Assembly (NCBI GenBank): GCA_021296215.1
Contig: JAGWBA010000019.1
Location: 1 to 35,099 of the forward strand
From: Flavobacteriales bacterium
GTDB lineage: Bacteria; Bacteroidota; Bacteroidia; Flavobacteriales; ECT2AJA-044
DNA length: 35,099 nt
Direction of reading: 5' to 3'
Part shown: piece after piece, positions 1-8,039 of the stretch
How positions within the stretch are numbered: the stretch's first letter is position 1
Layout of the letters: each line of letters opens with the position of its first letter
The notes under the pieces: model-generated
Told to the model about the DNA's origin: nothing
Databases searched by the model: none
The model's input: the letters and a program-made list of their open reading frames with translations, nothing else
Program-made: the position numbers and the translations under genes

Positions 1-104
1 CCGGTTGGCTTATCTACTTGAATGCCCGACTCTACGATTGTGAAGTACTCCAATAGCTCACTCGGAAAAACATGCCCTGGGGCTTCCAATACCAAATCCC
101 CCAT
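1..104 (-). CDS. N-terminal start of an unidentified protein, cut by the window edge
   Basis: An open frame begins at an ATG (complement of 102-104) and runs off the left edge without a stop. Its 34 codons begin MGDLVLEAPGHVFPSELLEY and look protein-like, with a helical acidic-hydrophobic pattern. An in-frame stop lies a short way upstream of the ATG. The segment LVLEAPGHVFPSELLEYF vaguely recalls the N-terminal region of ISAon1-type transposases of Bacteroidota (a run like LPEGLLDYF), but this is only a resemblance in pattern. It is divergent from the 78-aa gene at 315, with an AT-rich 210-base gap between. Too little is visible to name it. Confidence 0.4.
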   Translation of the reverse strand, partial: MGDLVLEAPGHVFPSELLEYFTIVESGIQVDKPT

Positions 105-278
105 TTCTTTTGAACGAAATGTAGGAATTCTTCAAACGCTCCCCACAAAATGGACGTGACCCGTTTTTCATCAATAAAATGTGGTACGAATAAGTACAGA
201 AAGAGTGTTCTTAAACGAGGAAATTGAAAGAAACAAGAATTAACACGGCTTAAGACCAGAACAATTAAATAATAATGA

Positions 279-286
279 TATATTTG
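279..286 (+). promoter_or_regulatory. Candidate Bacteroidota -7 promoter box
   Basis: TATATTTG matches the Bacteroidota primary sigma -7 consensus TANNTTTG at every fixed position and lies 28 bases before the ATG of the 78-aa gene in a clearly AT-rich stretch. No convincing TTG -33 element is seen at the usual 17-23 base distance, so the assignment rests on the -7 box and its position. Confidence 0.45.
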
Positions 287-314
287 TGAAAAGAATAAAA
301 ACAAAGATGTCGCT

Positions 315-551
315 ATGTCAACTAAGTTAACACCAAAATTTTTCGTTGAAAAAATACGAGAAAACCAAAACAACAACGGAACTTTGAAAGCCGTTTTCGC
401 CAATCAATTCCTGAGTAAATTCGAAGAGCACGAACTCCTCGGTATGTCGGCCAGTATCGACAAAGAACTCGCTAAACGCAGCGGAGCCCGCGCCGATGAA
501 ATGAAAAGAGAATTGGAGGCGCTCGGGTACGAAGTAAAAAAGAAGAAATAA
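315..551 (+). CDS. Small conserved-looking hypothetical protein, 78 aa
   Basis: Unrecognised. The 78-residue product is charged and probably helical and soluble: no signal peptide or membrane segment, an Asn-rich stretch near residues 17-21 (QNNNG), and a basic tail ending in KKKK. The second half (SIDKELAKRSGARADEMKRELEALGYEV) reads as a single amphipathic helix. The coding assignment is supported by a perfect -7 box just upstream, an ATG start and a rho-independent terminator 27 bases after the stop. It is therefore probably a monocistronic unit separate from the asnB operon. A longer minus-strand open frame overlaps its start but has no features of a real protein. Confidence 0.65.
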   Translation: MSTKLTPKFFVEKIRENQNNNGTLKAVFANQFLSKFEEHELLGMSASIDKELAKRSGARADEMKRELEALGYEVKKKK

Positions 552-577
552 ATCTCACTTTTTTAACGATCCAAAAC

Positions 578-616
578 AGAGCTCACTTTTTAAGAAGTGG
601 GCTCTTTTGTTTTTTC
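578..616 (+). terminator. Rho-independent terminator after the 78-aa gene
   Basis: An 11-bp stem (AGAGCTCACTT at 578-588 pairing with AAGTGGGCTCT at 595-605, one G-U pair) with a 6-nt loop is followed by a T-rich run TTTGTTTTTTC. It lies between the 78-aa gene and asnB, 25 bases before the asnB ATG. Some transcription of the glycan operon may pass through it, because no clear promoter fits in the short interval. Confidence 0.75.
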
Positions 617-629
617 GCACCTTTACGTC

Positions 630-2369
630 ATGTGTGGCATTAGTGGTATAACTTCCCCCGATCGCGAGCTCATCGAACGCATGAACCGGACCATGACCCA
701 TCGCGGTCCCAATGCCGAAGGGTATTACCTGAACGACTACCTCGCTCTCGGCCACCGCCGACTCAGCATCATCGACCTCAGCGCAGGCGGTGCCCAACCC
801 CGCATACAAGACCACCTCGCCCTCACCTTCAACGGCGAAATCTACAACTACCTCGAACTGCGGTCCGAACTCCAAAAACTCGGACACCGATTCCACTCCG
901 AAAGCGATACCGAAGTGCTGCTCGCCGCCTACCTAGAGTGGGGCACACAGTGCTTCTCCCGCTTTATCGGTATGTGGGCTTTGGCGCTGTGGGACGACCG
1001 GCAAAAAACTCTTCTGCTCTGTCGCGACCGCATGGGACAAAAACCGCTGTACTACCGCTACCAAAAAAACATCCTGGCCTTTGCCTCCGAACTCAAAGCA
1101 CTGCTCCAAATCGAAGGTGTCGGAACGGAACGGCCCGAAGTGCTGGCCGAGTACTTCGCGTTTTCGTACAATCCGGAACCGCGAACGGCCTATTCCGACA
1201 TCCACACCCTGCCGCCCGGATCCTACCTCATCTGGACACCCAATGGCGATCTAGCTTCTCCACAACACTACTGGCAGCCGACCTTTGACCTGCAGCGACC
1301 GTCGGCCGACGATGCCATCGCGGAGCTCGATGAATTATTGAAGGATGCCCTTCGACTGCGTCTACGGGCCGATGTGCCTCTCGGCGTGTTCCTCAGCGGC
1401 GGACTCGACAGCATGGGCATGACGACCCTGTTCAACCAACACTGGACCGGTTTACATGTGGCGTTGAACGATGAAGAACGGACCTTGGTCGAAAAAGTGA
1501 TGGTCCAAAAAAAGGCCGACTTGGTGATCGCCACACCGGAAGAATTCGACTACCGGGCCGATTTTGACCACATCATGCGGCATTTCGATACGCCCTTTGC
1601 CGATAATTCGAGTATTCCGACCTACTGGATCTGCCGCGAAGCGCGCCGAAAAGGCTTCATTGTGATGCTGGGCGGCGACGGGGGCGACGAACTGTTTTAC
1701 GGCTACAAGCGCTACAAGCAGCTCGACCTCTACTCTAAAGGCGGCGGCACGGTCCTTATGCGCGGCGCCCATGCTCTGAGCCGGCGATTGCTGCCCGGAC
1801 ACGATATCGACAAGGCTCTACGATTCCTATCAAAAGACACGTTCGAAGACTTCTATATCAAACTGCGAGGCGGATTCACGCGGGACGAGTGGCCCCATTT
1901 GTTTACCCGGGATTATCGCGACCAACTGGGCGATTACAATCCGGCCGAAGAGGTCCGCCACCGCTGGCCTACCGACAACGACTGGCCATTGGCCAAGCAG
2001 GCCCAGGTGTTCGACTGGCAACACAGTTTCCTGAGCGATATCCTGGTCAAGGCCGATCGCATGTCCATGGCCAATAGCATTGAGTTAAGAAGCCCCTTCC
2101 TGGACCATAGACTTTTCGAGTGGTCGGCCAAATTACACCCCGATGTGCTCTACGGCGGCGAACTTAAAAAGCTTTACAAAGAGTGGTTGGTGCCCCGGCT
2201 GCCAAAAGAAGTTTTGAATCAGCCCAAACGCGGGTTCGGGATGAACGAAAACGAGGTCTTGGGCCAGTACCAAAACCCTCGTTTGAACAAAAAGGCCGTA
2301 CCTTTCCTGCTCGAACAAAAGAAGATCTTTTTTGCCAATAGCCTAAACGCCATTGCATGTACGAAATAA
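630..2369 (+). CDS. asnB: Glutamine-dependent asparagine synthase-type amidotransferase
   Basis: 579 aa. It transfers glutamine-derived ammonia to an adenylated carboxyl group; in surface-glycan loci AsnB-type enzymes are often thought to amidate a sugar acid rather than free aspartate. The start at 630 is chosen because it places the catalytic Cys at position 2 (MCGISGI), as required for a class II glutamine amidotransferase; the frame is open further 5' but that part lies in the terminator. The N-terminal Ntn domain (about 1-190) carries RGPNAEG and RRLSIIDLS. The synthetase domain has the PPi loop SGGLDS at 256-261, GGDGGDELFYGY, and the C-terminal LRSPFLDHRLFEWS. It is slightly shorter than many family members but looks complete. 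It overlaps the next gene by 13 bases and so heads a translationally coupled operon. Confidence 0.92.
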   Translation: MCGISGITSPDRELIERMNRTMTHRGPNAEGYYLNDYLALGHRRLSIIDLSAGGAQPRIQDHLALTFNGEIYNYLELRSELQKLGHRFHSESDTEVLLAAYLEWGTQCFSRFIGMWALALWDDRQKTLLLCRDRMGQKPLYYRYQKNILAFASELKALLQIEGVGTERPEVLAEYFAFSYNPEPRTAYSDIHTLPPGSYLIWTPNGDLASPQHYWQPTFDLQRPSADDAIAELDELLKDALRLRLRADVPLGVFLSGGLDSMGMTTLFNQHWTGLHVALNDEERTLVEKVMVQKKADLVIATPEEFDYRADFDHIMRHFDTPFADNSSIPTYWICREARRKGFIVMLGGDGGDELFYGYKRYKQLDLYSKGGGTVLMRGAHALSRRLLPGHDIDKALRFLSKDTFEDFYIKLRGGFTRDEWPHLFTRDYRDQLGDYNPAEEVRHRWPTDNDWPLAKQAQVFDWQHSFLSDILVKADRMSMANSIELRSPFLDHRLFEWSAKLHPDVLYGGELKKLYKEWLVPRLPKEVLNQPKRGFGMNENEVLGQYQNPRLNKKAVPFLLEQKKIFFANSLNAIACTK

Positions 2370-3073
2370 AGAAAGATTACATCCACGGAACCTCCAACGT
2401 GAGTTTCGACGACAACCGAACCGACGGCACCAAGTACTGGAACCGCCAACGCATCGCCAGCTCGCTCGTGTATCAGTATTCATTTTATAAGTGGGTATAC
2501 GAAAAGTACCGAAAACAACCTCAAGCGCGCATTCTGGATGTTGGCTGCGGACCGGGAACCAAGCTCATGCATTTTTTCGGTAAAAAGAACTTTGAGGTGG
2601 TAGGTATTGATCAGCCCGATGCCGTCGACTACTGCAATACGAAGTTCGCAAAGTATACCAACGCATCGTTCCACGCGGATAATTTTGACGATCCTGTAGA
2701 CCACGATTTAGGCACTTTCGACGCCATCATTTGCTCCGACGTGATCGAGCACCTAGAACGACCAGACAATTTACTCGCTTTCATCAAGCGCTTTGCAGAC
2801 GACAATACCCGCATTTTCTTGTCGACTCCCGAACGCGACCGATTGCGGGGAAAAGACAATACTCGATCACCCAAGGTGGAGCACCTCCGCGAGTGGAATC
2901 AACCCGAGTTTGAGCGCTTTCTCGAAAAAAGCGGGTACGAAGTCCTAGAGAGCAAAATATTCACTTTTATGAAGCCCAATCTATACTACCCACATGGACT
3001 CAAATATGTGAAGAATGTGCTACTCAGATTGCTCTACACCAATCAAGGCGTCGAAGCCCGCATCAAAGCCTGA
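2357..3073 (+). CDS. Class I SAM-dependent methyltransferase, 238 aa
   Basis: The Rossmann motif I is plain at residues 61-68 (DVGCGPGT), followed by an acidic residue at the end of strand 2 (VVGIDQP, Asp85) that would bind the SAM ribose. Motif IV is FDAIICSDVIEHLERPD, typical of Methyltransf_11/23-type small-molecule or glycan methyltransferases. There is no signal peptide or membrane segment. The ATG lies inside the end of asnB (13-base overlap), and only 3 bases separate its stop from the following glycosyltransferase. The context suggests O-methylation of a surface-glycan sugar or intermediate; the acceptor cannot be read from the sequence. Confidence 0.85.
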   Translation: MYEIKKDYIHGTSNVSFDDNRTDGTKYWNRQRIASSLVYQYSFYKWVYEKYRKQPQARILDVGCGPGTKLMHFFGKKNFEVVGIDQPDAVDYCNTKFAKYTNASFHADNFDDPVDHDLGTFDAIICSDVIEHLERPDNLLAFIKRFADDNTRIFLSTPERDRLRGKDNTRSPKVEHLREWNQPEFERFLEKSGYEVLESKIFTFMKPNLYYPHGLKYVKNVLLRLLYTNQGVEARIKA

Positions 3074-3076
3074 TCT

Positions 3077-4219
3077 ATGCGCTGGGCCTACGTGTACCAA
3101 AACGAACTTGGCCGGCGCAGTGCCAACCTAAAGCAAACGCTGAATACCGTAGACCGACTCTCTACTCAAGTGGATCTCCGCTTCTTATGTTCTACTTATG
3201 AATCCGCCGAGCGGTCGTTCATTTCGAAACAATTCGGATTGAATGTAGACAAGACGGTGCTTCCATTGAACGTAAGCTTGCGAACGACGAACCTCATCGC
3301 GGAGTTCCGATCGCGCTATCGATACAACAAGGCCGTGGTCCGCGAACTCCAAAAACAGCAGTTCGACGTAATCTACACGCGCGATTTCGGCTTTCTGTTC
3401 TACCTGTGGCTTACGGGGCAGCGTAAAAATATTCCCGGCTACATCGTGTACGAACCCCACAAGGTATACCACCGGTCTTCGTCAAAGGTCATGCGCTTTA
3501 TGGAAGCCGGCGCGCTGAAACAATGCGATGCCATAACGCCCATAACGAAAGGTCTTTTGCAGGACCTGCGGTCCGATTTTTCACTCGCCCAACCCGCTCA
3601 TGTACTGCCCGACGGAGTGCGCATCGTGCCGCAGGCACAAATAAATAAAAAGCTCCACGACAGTCCGGTTCGCTTCATTTACGCCGGCAGTTTTAAAAAG
3701 TGGAAAGGATTGGATACGCTGATCGATGCGGTAAAGATCCTCTCGAAGGATGAGCCGGAATTGTGCGTGACCATTTGTGGTGGCAGCGAATCTGAAGTTG
3801 AGTCCATGCAAGCCCGCTGTCGTGAATGGAGTATCAATGAGTTCATCCATTGGAGAGGCTACCTCAACGACCACGAGCTACAAAAAGAGTACGAACGGCA
3901 CCATGCCGCCATACTGCCCAACACCACCGAAACCATTAGTGCGCGGTACACCTCGCCGCTAAAACTTTTTGAATACCTGGCGCACGGGCTGCCTATAGTA
4001 GCCTCCGACCTGCCGAGTTTACGCGAAGTACTCGACGATCACAGCGCTCTATTCTTTACGGCCGAAAACCCGCAAGCCCTGGCCCAGGCGATGAGTAAAA
4101 TAGCGGCCCAAAGTGACTTGCGACTGGCCATGAGCGAGCGCAATGCTACCTTTGCACAGCAGTTCTCGTGGGAGAACCGAGCTAAAAATCTGGTGAAATT
4201 CGTTCATGAGCAGCTTTGA
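3077..4219 (+). CDS. GT4-family (GT-B fold) glycosyltransferase
   Basis: 380 aa, soluble. The C-terminal Rossmann domain starts near residue 195 with FIYAGSFKKWKGLDTLIDA, the nucleotide-binding entry strand and helix of GT4 enzymes. The donor-binding signature follows near residue 295 (SPLKLFEYLAHGLPIVASDL), including the usual E of the EX7E region. The N-terminal acceptor domain contains YEPHKVYH, as seen in GT4 hexosyl- and glucuronosyl-transferases. It should add one sugar to a lipid-linked glycan at the cytoplasmic face. The gene overlaps the following sulfotransferase by 14 bases, placing glycosyl transfer and sulfation in one operon. Donor and acceptor are unknown. Confidence 0.88.
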   Translation: MRWAYVYQNELGRRSANLKQTLNTVDRLSTQVDLRFLCSTYESAERSFISKQFGLNVDKTVLPLNVSLRTTNLIAEFRSRYRYNKAVVRELQKQQFDVIYTRDFGFLFYLWLTGQRKNIPGYIVYEPHKVYHRSSSKVMRFMEAGALKQCDAITPITKGLLQDLRSDFSLAQPAHVLPDGVRIVPQAQINKKLHDSPVRFIYAGSFKKWKGLDTLIDAVKILSKDEPELCVTICGGSESEVESMQARCREWSINEFIHWRGYLNDHELQKEYERHHAAILPNTTETISARYTSPLKLFEYLAHGLPIVASDLPSLREVLDDHSALFFTAENPQALAQAMSKIAAQSDLRLAMSERNATFAQQFSWENRAKNLVKFVHEQL

Positions 4220-5075
4220 ACTACATGCGGTGGGCATCGGCGCGCAAAAAGCGGGCTCTACGTGGGTATCCGACATGGCTCGGCAGCACCCCGATGTAGC
4301 GGTGTGGCACCCCAAAGAGCTCGAGTTCTTCAACGACCGTAAATCATACTATCAAGCGACCCGTAAAAAGGCTTACCAGTCCGACCTTGCAGGCCTTGCA
4401 AAGTACTTCAATGACCCCGAGAACGAGCTATACCACTTAGAAGTCACACCGAACTATTTCTGGGATCGGGCGGCGGCTGAACGCATCGCAGCACTTTTCC
4501 CGAACATCAAGATCGTCGCCAACCTGCGCCAGCCCGTCGAGCGCGCCTTTAGCCAATGGGTCATGGCCCGCTACAACCACAGGCGCGAAACCCGCTCTTT
4601 CGAAGAGGTCATGCAGCACGAAACCGAGTACACCGAGCGCAGTCGGTATGCCCAACAACTCGATCTCTGGCTCGCCCATTTTCCACGAAAACAGATCCAC
4701 CTCATTGCTCTGGACGAAATCCTCTCGGATCCCGCTTCCACCGCCTACCGCCTTTTTGAGTTTTTGGGCCTGCGGCCCGATGTGTTCCTTAACGCCTCTG
4801 GCAAAAGCAACCAGGCTAAATCGACCCGTATACCCGCTCTGCAGAACGGTATAAACGCGCTCGTACGCCAATTGAGCGCGGTCGGACTCACATCCGTGGT
4901 AGAGCGGGCCCGCGGTAGCAAGCTGCGCAACTGGGTACTTCAAAAAAATCAGCACACTTCGGAATTCCCTAAATTCGACTCCGCCTACAACGCTCAATAT
5001 TGGGATCGATTCGCTGCCGACGTCGATCGGCTCGAAAACGAATGGGGGCTTCAACTAAACGCCTGGAAACCATGA
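4206..5075 (+). CDS. PAPS-dependent sulfotransferase (first of three)
   Basis: 289 aa, soluble. The 5'-phosphosulfate loop is at residues 11-20 (IGAQKAGSTW, with Lys15) and the 3'-phosphate site at 106-117 (ANLRQPVERAFS, with Arg108 and Ser116). These are the two PAPS-binding signatures of the Sulfotransfer_1 / heparan-sulfate-type superfamily. A likely substrate region (HLEVTPNYFWD) precedes the 3' site. The expected reaction is transfer of sulfate from PAPS to a hydroxyl or amino group of a glycan. Its ATG lies inside the glycosyltransferase gene and its stop overlaps the next sulfotransferase start as ATGA, so the genes are translationally coupled. Confidence 0.9.
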   Translation: MSSFELHAVGIGAQKAGSTWVSDMARQHPDVAVWHPKELEFFNDRKSYYQATRKKAYQSDLAGLAKYFNDPENELYHLEVTPNYFWDRAAAERIAALFPNIKIVANLRQPVERAFSQWVMARYNHRRETRSFEEVMQHETEYTERSRYAQQLDLWLAHFPRKQIHLIALDEILSDPASTAYRLFEFLGLRPDVFLNASGKSNQAKSTRIPALQNGINALVRQLSAVGLTSVVERARGSKLRNWVLQKNQHTSEFPKFDSAYNAQYWDRFAADVDRLENEWGLQLNAWKP

Positions 5076-5905
5076 GCCGGGTGAAGGTGCTTTACGTTTT
5101 GGGCATGAGCTACTCCGGTTCGAGCCTCCTGGGGTTTGTTCTCGGCGCCGTTCCCGAAGTCTGGAACCTCGGCGAAGTCAAGGTGTTTCCGCGCGAGCAC
5201 AAGCTCAGCCGCATTTGCACCTGTAAAAAGCCCACGCTCGAATGTGAATATTGGGGTGCGCTGTACCGTCAAAACCTCCAGGTCTTCAATAAAGGATCGC
5301 GTTGGATGCGTTGGAGCATTACCCTAAGGCTGCTGCTCGGACTTCCGGTAAAGGCCAAATCGAACCACGGCGACGCCCATATGCTCGCCGCCGCGCTGGA
5401 ACACGCAAAATCCTTTGAATCGCGCAGTACCTGGCTGGTCGACACCTCCAAAAGCCTTTGGCGACTCCTCGTCTTGTGGACCGACCCCGACATCGAGGTC
5501 AAGGTGATATACCTCAAACGGGGAGCTAAGGAAAACATCGCATCGTACCGCAAGCACGGCCACGGGTTCTTCAAAGCGCTGTTCCAGTATGCTTTATTCC
5601 ACCTTTTGGCTAAGCGTTGGTTGAGGCGGTATACCACCGAAAGCCAATCGCTTACGCTACATCACGAAGACCTAGCCTTGCGCGAGCAAGAGGCCATGAA
5701 ATCCATTTCCGCTTTTATGGAACTCGACTACAGCGGGTACAAAGAACAAATGAAATCGCGCGTCTACCATATTCGCACAGGGAATCCGAGAACGGTTGAT
5801 CAGTTCCGCGATGGGGTCGAAGGATTTTTCTACGATGAGCATTGGAAGGATATACTAAAGCCAATCCAGTTGAATCTGTTGACCCAATTATTTCGATCGA
5901 ACTGA
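5072..5905 (+). CDS. Sulfotransferase of the Cys-containing (Sulfotransfer_3-like) type
   Basis: 277 aa. The start at 5072 is chosen because it gives an ATGA overlap with the previous gene and begins directly before the first beta strand (MSRVKVLYVLGMSYSGSSLL); an upstream ATG at 5000 would add 24 basic residues lying inside the neighbour. The P-loop-like 5'-phosphosulfate site is residues 11-20. A Cys motif CTC...C (Cys49, Cys51, Cys58, then EYW) matches the pattern seen in one subgroup of bacterial sulfotransferases. The 3'-phosphate site is at 145-159 (VIYLKRGAKENIASY, Arg150 and Ser158). It probably acts on a different position or sugar than the preceding enzyme. It joins the flippase start through a TGATG overlap. 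Confidence 0.82.
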   Translation: MSRVKVLYVLGMSYSGSSLLGFVLGAVPEVWNLGEVKVFPREHKLSRICTCKKPTLECEYWGALYRQNLQVFNKGSRWMRWSITLRLLLGLPVKAKSNHGDAHMLAAALEHAKSFESRSTWLVDTSKSLWRLLVLWTDPDIEVKVIYLKRGAKENIASYRKHGHGFFKALFQYALFHLLAKRWLRRYTTESQSLTLHHEDLALREQEAMKSISAFMELDYSGYKEQMKSRVYHIRTGNPRTVDQFRDGVEGFFYDEHWKDILKPIQLNLLTQLFRSN

Positions 5906-7233
5906 TGGCCGCGGACATGCAAAAAAATATGCGGGCTACCTTTTTGACCAAGATCCCTATTTCGATCCTGGCCTTTTTGCATTCGGTGATCATCACGCGT
6001 TTGCTCGGCCCCGAAGGATTTGGTGTCTTCCAGTACATCACTACAAACGTTCAGTTCTTGGTTATGGCCGTGGCCTTCAACATGACACATGGAGTGCTCT
6101 ATTTCAGTGCTTCAAAGCGAATCGACGAGTCCAAGATCGTTTCCCTCGTGCTCTTGTTGTTTCTAGGGTCTTTCACCGTTATGAACCTGTTGGTCCTCGC
6201 CGCGCCAAAATCTTCTTGGATTGCTCTTTGGCTGTTGCCCAAAGGGTTTCAAGACTCGCCTTTCGCCTGGTATTTCTTAGCGGCATTCGCGTACCACTTC
6301 GCCCAAATTTTCATGCACGCCCACCTCAAAGGCCGCAAGTCCTTTATTCGATCCAATAATGTGATGCTCCTGAGCGGTGTGGTCAATGTGCTGGTCAGCG
6401 GTTTGTTATACGTCATGACAACCCGTGGTTTTAACGCCGACCTACGTGTACTTTTCAATATTTTGACCGCCTTGCAGATCGGACTCCTAGTCGTGGTACT
6501 CATTGGTTACCTCCCTAGTGCGCGACCTCGTCTGAATTTTAACTGGACCAAGTCCGAATTCAAAACCTATTTCGGATATACTTCGCTTGGCTATGGCAAC
6601 ATGTTCAGCAAATTCTTCAATAAGCGGCTCGATGTATATTTCGTTCAATACCTCTCTGGCTCCGTGTCTCTAGGGCTCTATGGCGTGGCTACGACCTTGA
6701 CGAATTTTCTTTTAGATTTTGTTCAACCTTTGAATCAGGTCATAATCCCCTACCTCACCACGATGAATCGAGATGAAACGGTCAATACCTATCCCGTCTA
6801 CCTCAGAATCCTCACCACCATTATTATAGTGCCGGTCATCGTACTAATCGCCTTTGCGAGCCCCATCGTAAATTTGATCTATGGAAGTGCGTTCTCCCCT
6901 GCAGTATCAGCCCTACAGGTGATTTCTATCGCCATAATCTTCGCTTATCTGCGCAATTATTTTTCATCGTACAACAACGCCAAAGATCGAATCCGATTCA
7001 ATTTACTGGCCAATGTCACGGCCCTCATCGTCACCATCGCTTTGGACATCGTTTTGATTCCAAAATACGGCATACTTGGAGCGGCTTATGCTACCTTGGC
7101 CGCCTATGCCATTTCCTGTTTTATCGTTGGGCGTACCGTAAAGAAACACCTACAAATTTCGTGGGCGAGTTTGTTACTTCCAAAAACGAGCGACTGGGAT
7201 GTGCTCTTGAAAACCATTCGAGGAAAGCGCTAA
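5905..7233 (+). CDS. Wzx-like polysaccharide flippase (MOP/MATE superfamily)
   Basis: 442 aa, very hydrophobic, with about twelve predicted membrane segments spread over the whole length and short charged loops, the usual layout and size of RfbX/Wzx polysaccharide transporters. The start at 5905 overlaps the sulfotransferase stop as TGATG; the frame is open further upstream but those codons lie inside the previous gene. The N-terminus (KNMRATFLTKIPISILAFLHSVIITRLLG) has the charged start and first helix typical of the family. As the last gene of the + strand operon it should flip the finished, modified lipid-linked glycan to the periplasm. Its 3' end overlaps the convergent sulfotransferase by 4 bases. 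No polymerase (Wzy) is seen in the window. Confidence 0.85.
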   Translation: MAADMQKNMRATFLTKIPISILAFLHSVIITRLLGPEGFGVFQYITTNVQFLVMAVAFNMTHGVLYFSASKRIDESKIVSLVLLLFLGSFTVMNLLVLAAPKSSWIALWLLPKGFQDSPFAWYFLAAFAYHFAQIFMHAHLKGRKSFIRSNNVMLLSGVVNVLVSGLLYVMTTRGFNADLRVLFNILTALQIGLLVVVLIGYLPSARPRLNFNWTKSEFKTYFGYTSLGYGNMFSKFFNKRLDVYFVQYLSGSVSLGLYGVATTLTNFLLDFVQPLNQVIIPYLTTMNRDETVNTYPVYLRILTTIIIVPVIVLIAFASPIVNLIYGSAFSPAVSALQVISIAIIFAYLRNYFSSYNNAKDRIRFNLLANVTALIVTIALDIVLIPKYGILGAAYATLAAYAISCFIVGRTVKKHLQISWASLLLPKTSDWDVLLKTIRGKR

Positions 7234-8027
7234 CGCCAATCGCAGGCCCATGATCCAAAACGGGCACAACAAGCTTCTATTTCAGTGGCGTACTTTTGGT
7301 GCAGATAGGCCCTTAAGTGCGGCGGAATTTCTTCTTGCAGTCCGACATTCGACTTTTGAGCAGTGGGAAGCAGACTCATATCCACATCCTCGGCTCGACC
7401 TAAAAAGCGAAAGATATCCTTGAGCAGACCTTCCGGATCTTCTTTTATTTGTTCATAGAACCCCACGAAGATCCGCTCTTCTCCGAATACCCTACTCCAC
7501 TTGACATAGGTTTCGGTGTATGAGCCTCTCTTTTCGGATTTCTGACCATCGAAGTGCGCGATCCATTGGCCCTCCGATATGTCTTCAAAAGGCCTTCCTT
7601 GAATTTTACACAAGACCATCTTCGAATGAGACCAAGCCCGTTCGATCGGGTTTCTCAATAGGTAAATGACCTTTAGGTCCGGATTCATCCGGGCTATGTG
7701 TCGAATTCTGCGTTCAGTAATGGATCCGTAGGCCGGAGTGATCTCTCCCTTTAGGCGACCCTTTGCATGAATAAATTTTCTTCGATACCAGGAATAGCTC
7801 TTCCAGTACTTCCAATCGAAGAAGTGGACTTCCTTTTCTTCGGGAAGATAAATTTCAGGATGAGCTATCAAACAAGTGTGCAGCCATGTCGTGCCCGACT
7901 TTTGGGCTCCTATACCGAGAAAATCCGGAAAATCATCTGGTTGGGCGGACCCTCTACCGATGACAAAGCTGATTGATTTTAGTCCGTCTTCAACGCCTCT
8001 TTTTATTCTTTTGATCAGTTCTTTCAC
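7230..8027 (-). CDS. PAPS-dependent sulfotransferase (third), heparan-sulfate-type
   Basis: 265 aa. The 5'-phosphosulfate loop is canonical at residues 38-49 (GIGAQKSGTTWL, Lys43) and the 3'-phosphate site is at 121-133 (IYLLRNPIERAWS, Arg125 and Ser133). The segment GEITPAYGSI supplies the usual catalytic/substrate strand. The amphipathic basic N-terminus (KELIKRIKRG) could touch the membrane, but no transmembrane helix is clear. It is the last gene of the long minus-strand unit that begins at cysQ, 12 bases after the yfhO-like gene. A sulfotransferase and the genes making its donor therefore lie on the same strand with short gaps. Confidence 0.9.
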   Translation of the reverse strand: MKELIKRIKRGVEDGLKSISFVIGRGSAQPDDFPDFLGIGAQKSGTTWLHTCLIAHPEIYLPEEKEVHFFDWKYWKSYSWYRRKFIHAKGRLKGEITPAYGSITERRIRHIARMNPDLKVIYLLRNPIERAWSHSKMVLCKIQGRPFEDISEGQWIAHFDGQKSEKRGSYTETYVKWSRVFGEERIFVGFYEQIKEDPEGLLKDIFRFLGRAEDVDMSLLPTAQKSNVGLQEEIPPHLRAYLHQKYATEIEACCARFGSWACDWR

Positions 8028-8039
8028 GGAGGATAAAAT

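Noticed and set aside
32-403. 123-aa minus-strand open frame over the left AT-rich region
   Set aside because: It covers the promoter and start of the 78-aa gene, its composition (F/Y/L-rich from AT codons) is random-like, and a different minus frame (1-104) looks more protein-like.
597-629. Upstream start for asnB adding 11 residues
   Set aside because: It would begin inside the terminator stem and move the catalytic Cys away from position 2.
4437-5054. 205-aa minus-strand open frame opposite the first sulfotransferase
   Set aside because: Shadow; the plus-strand frame has both PAPS sites and operon overlaps.
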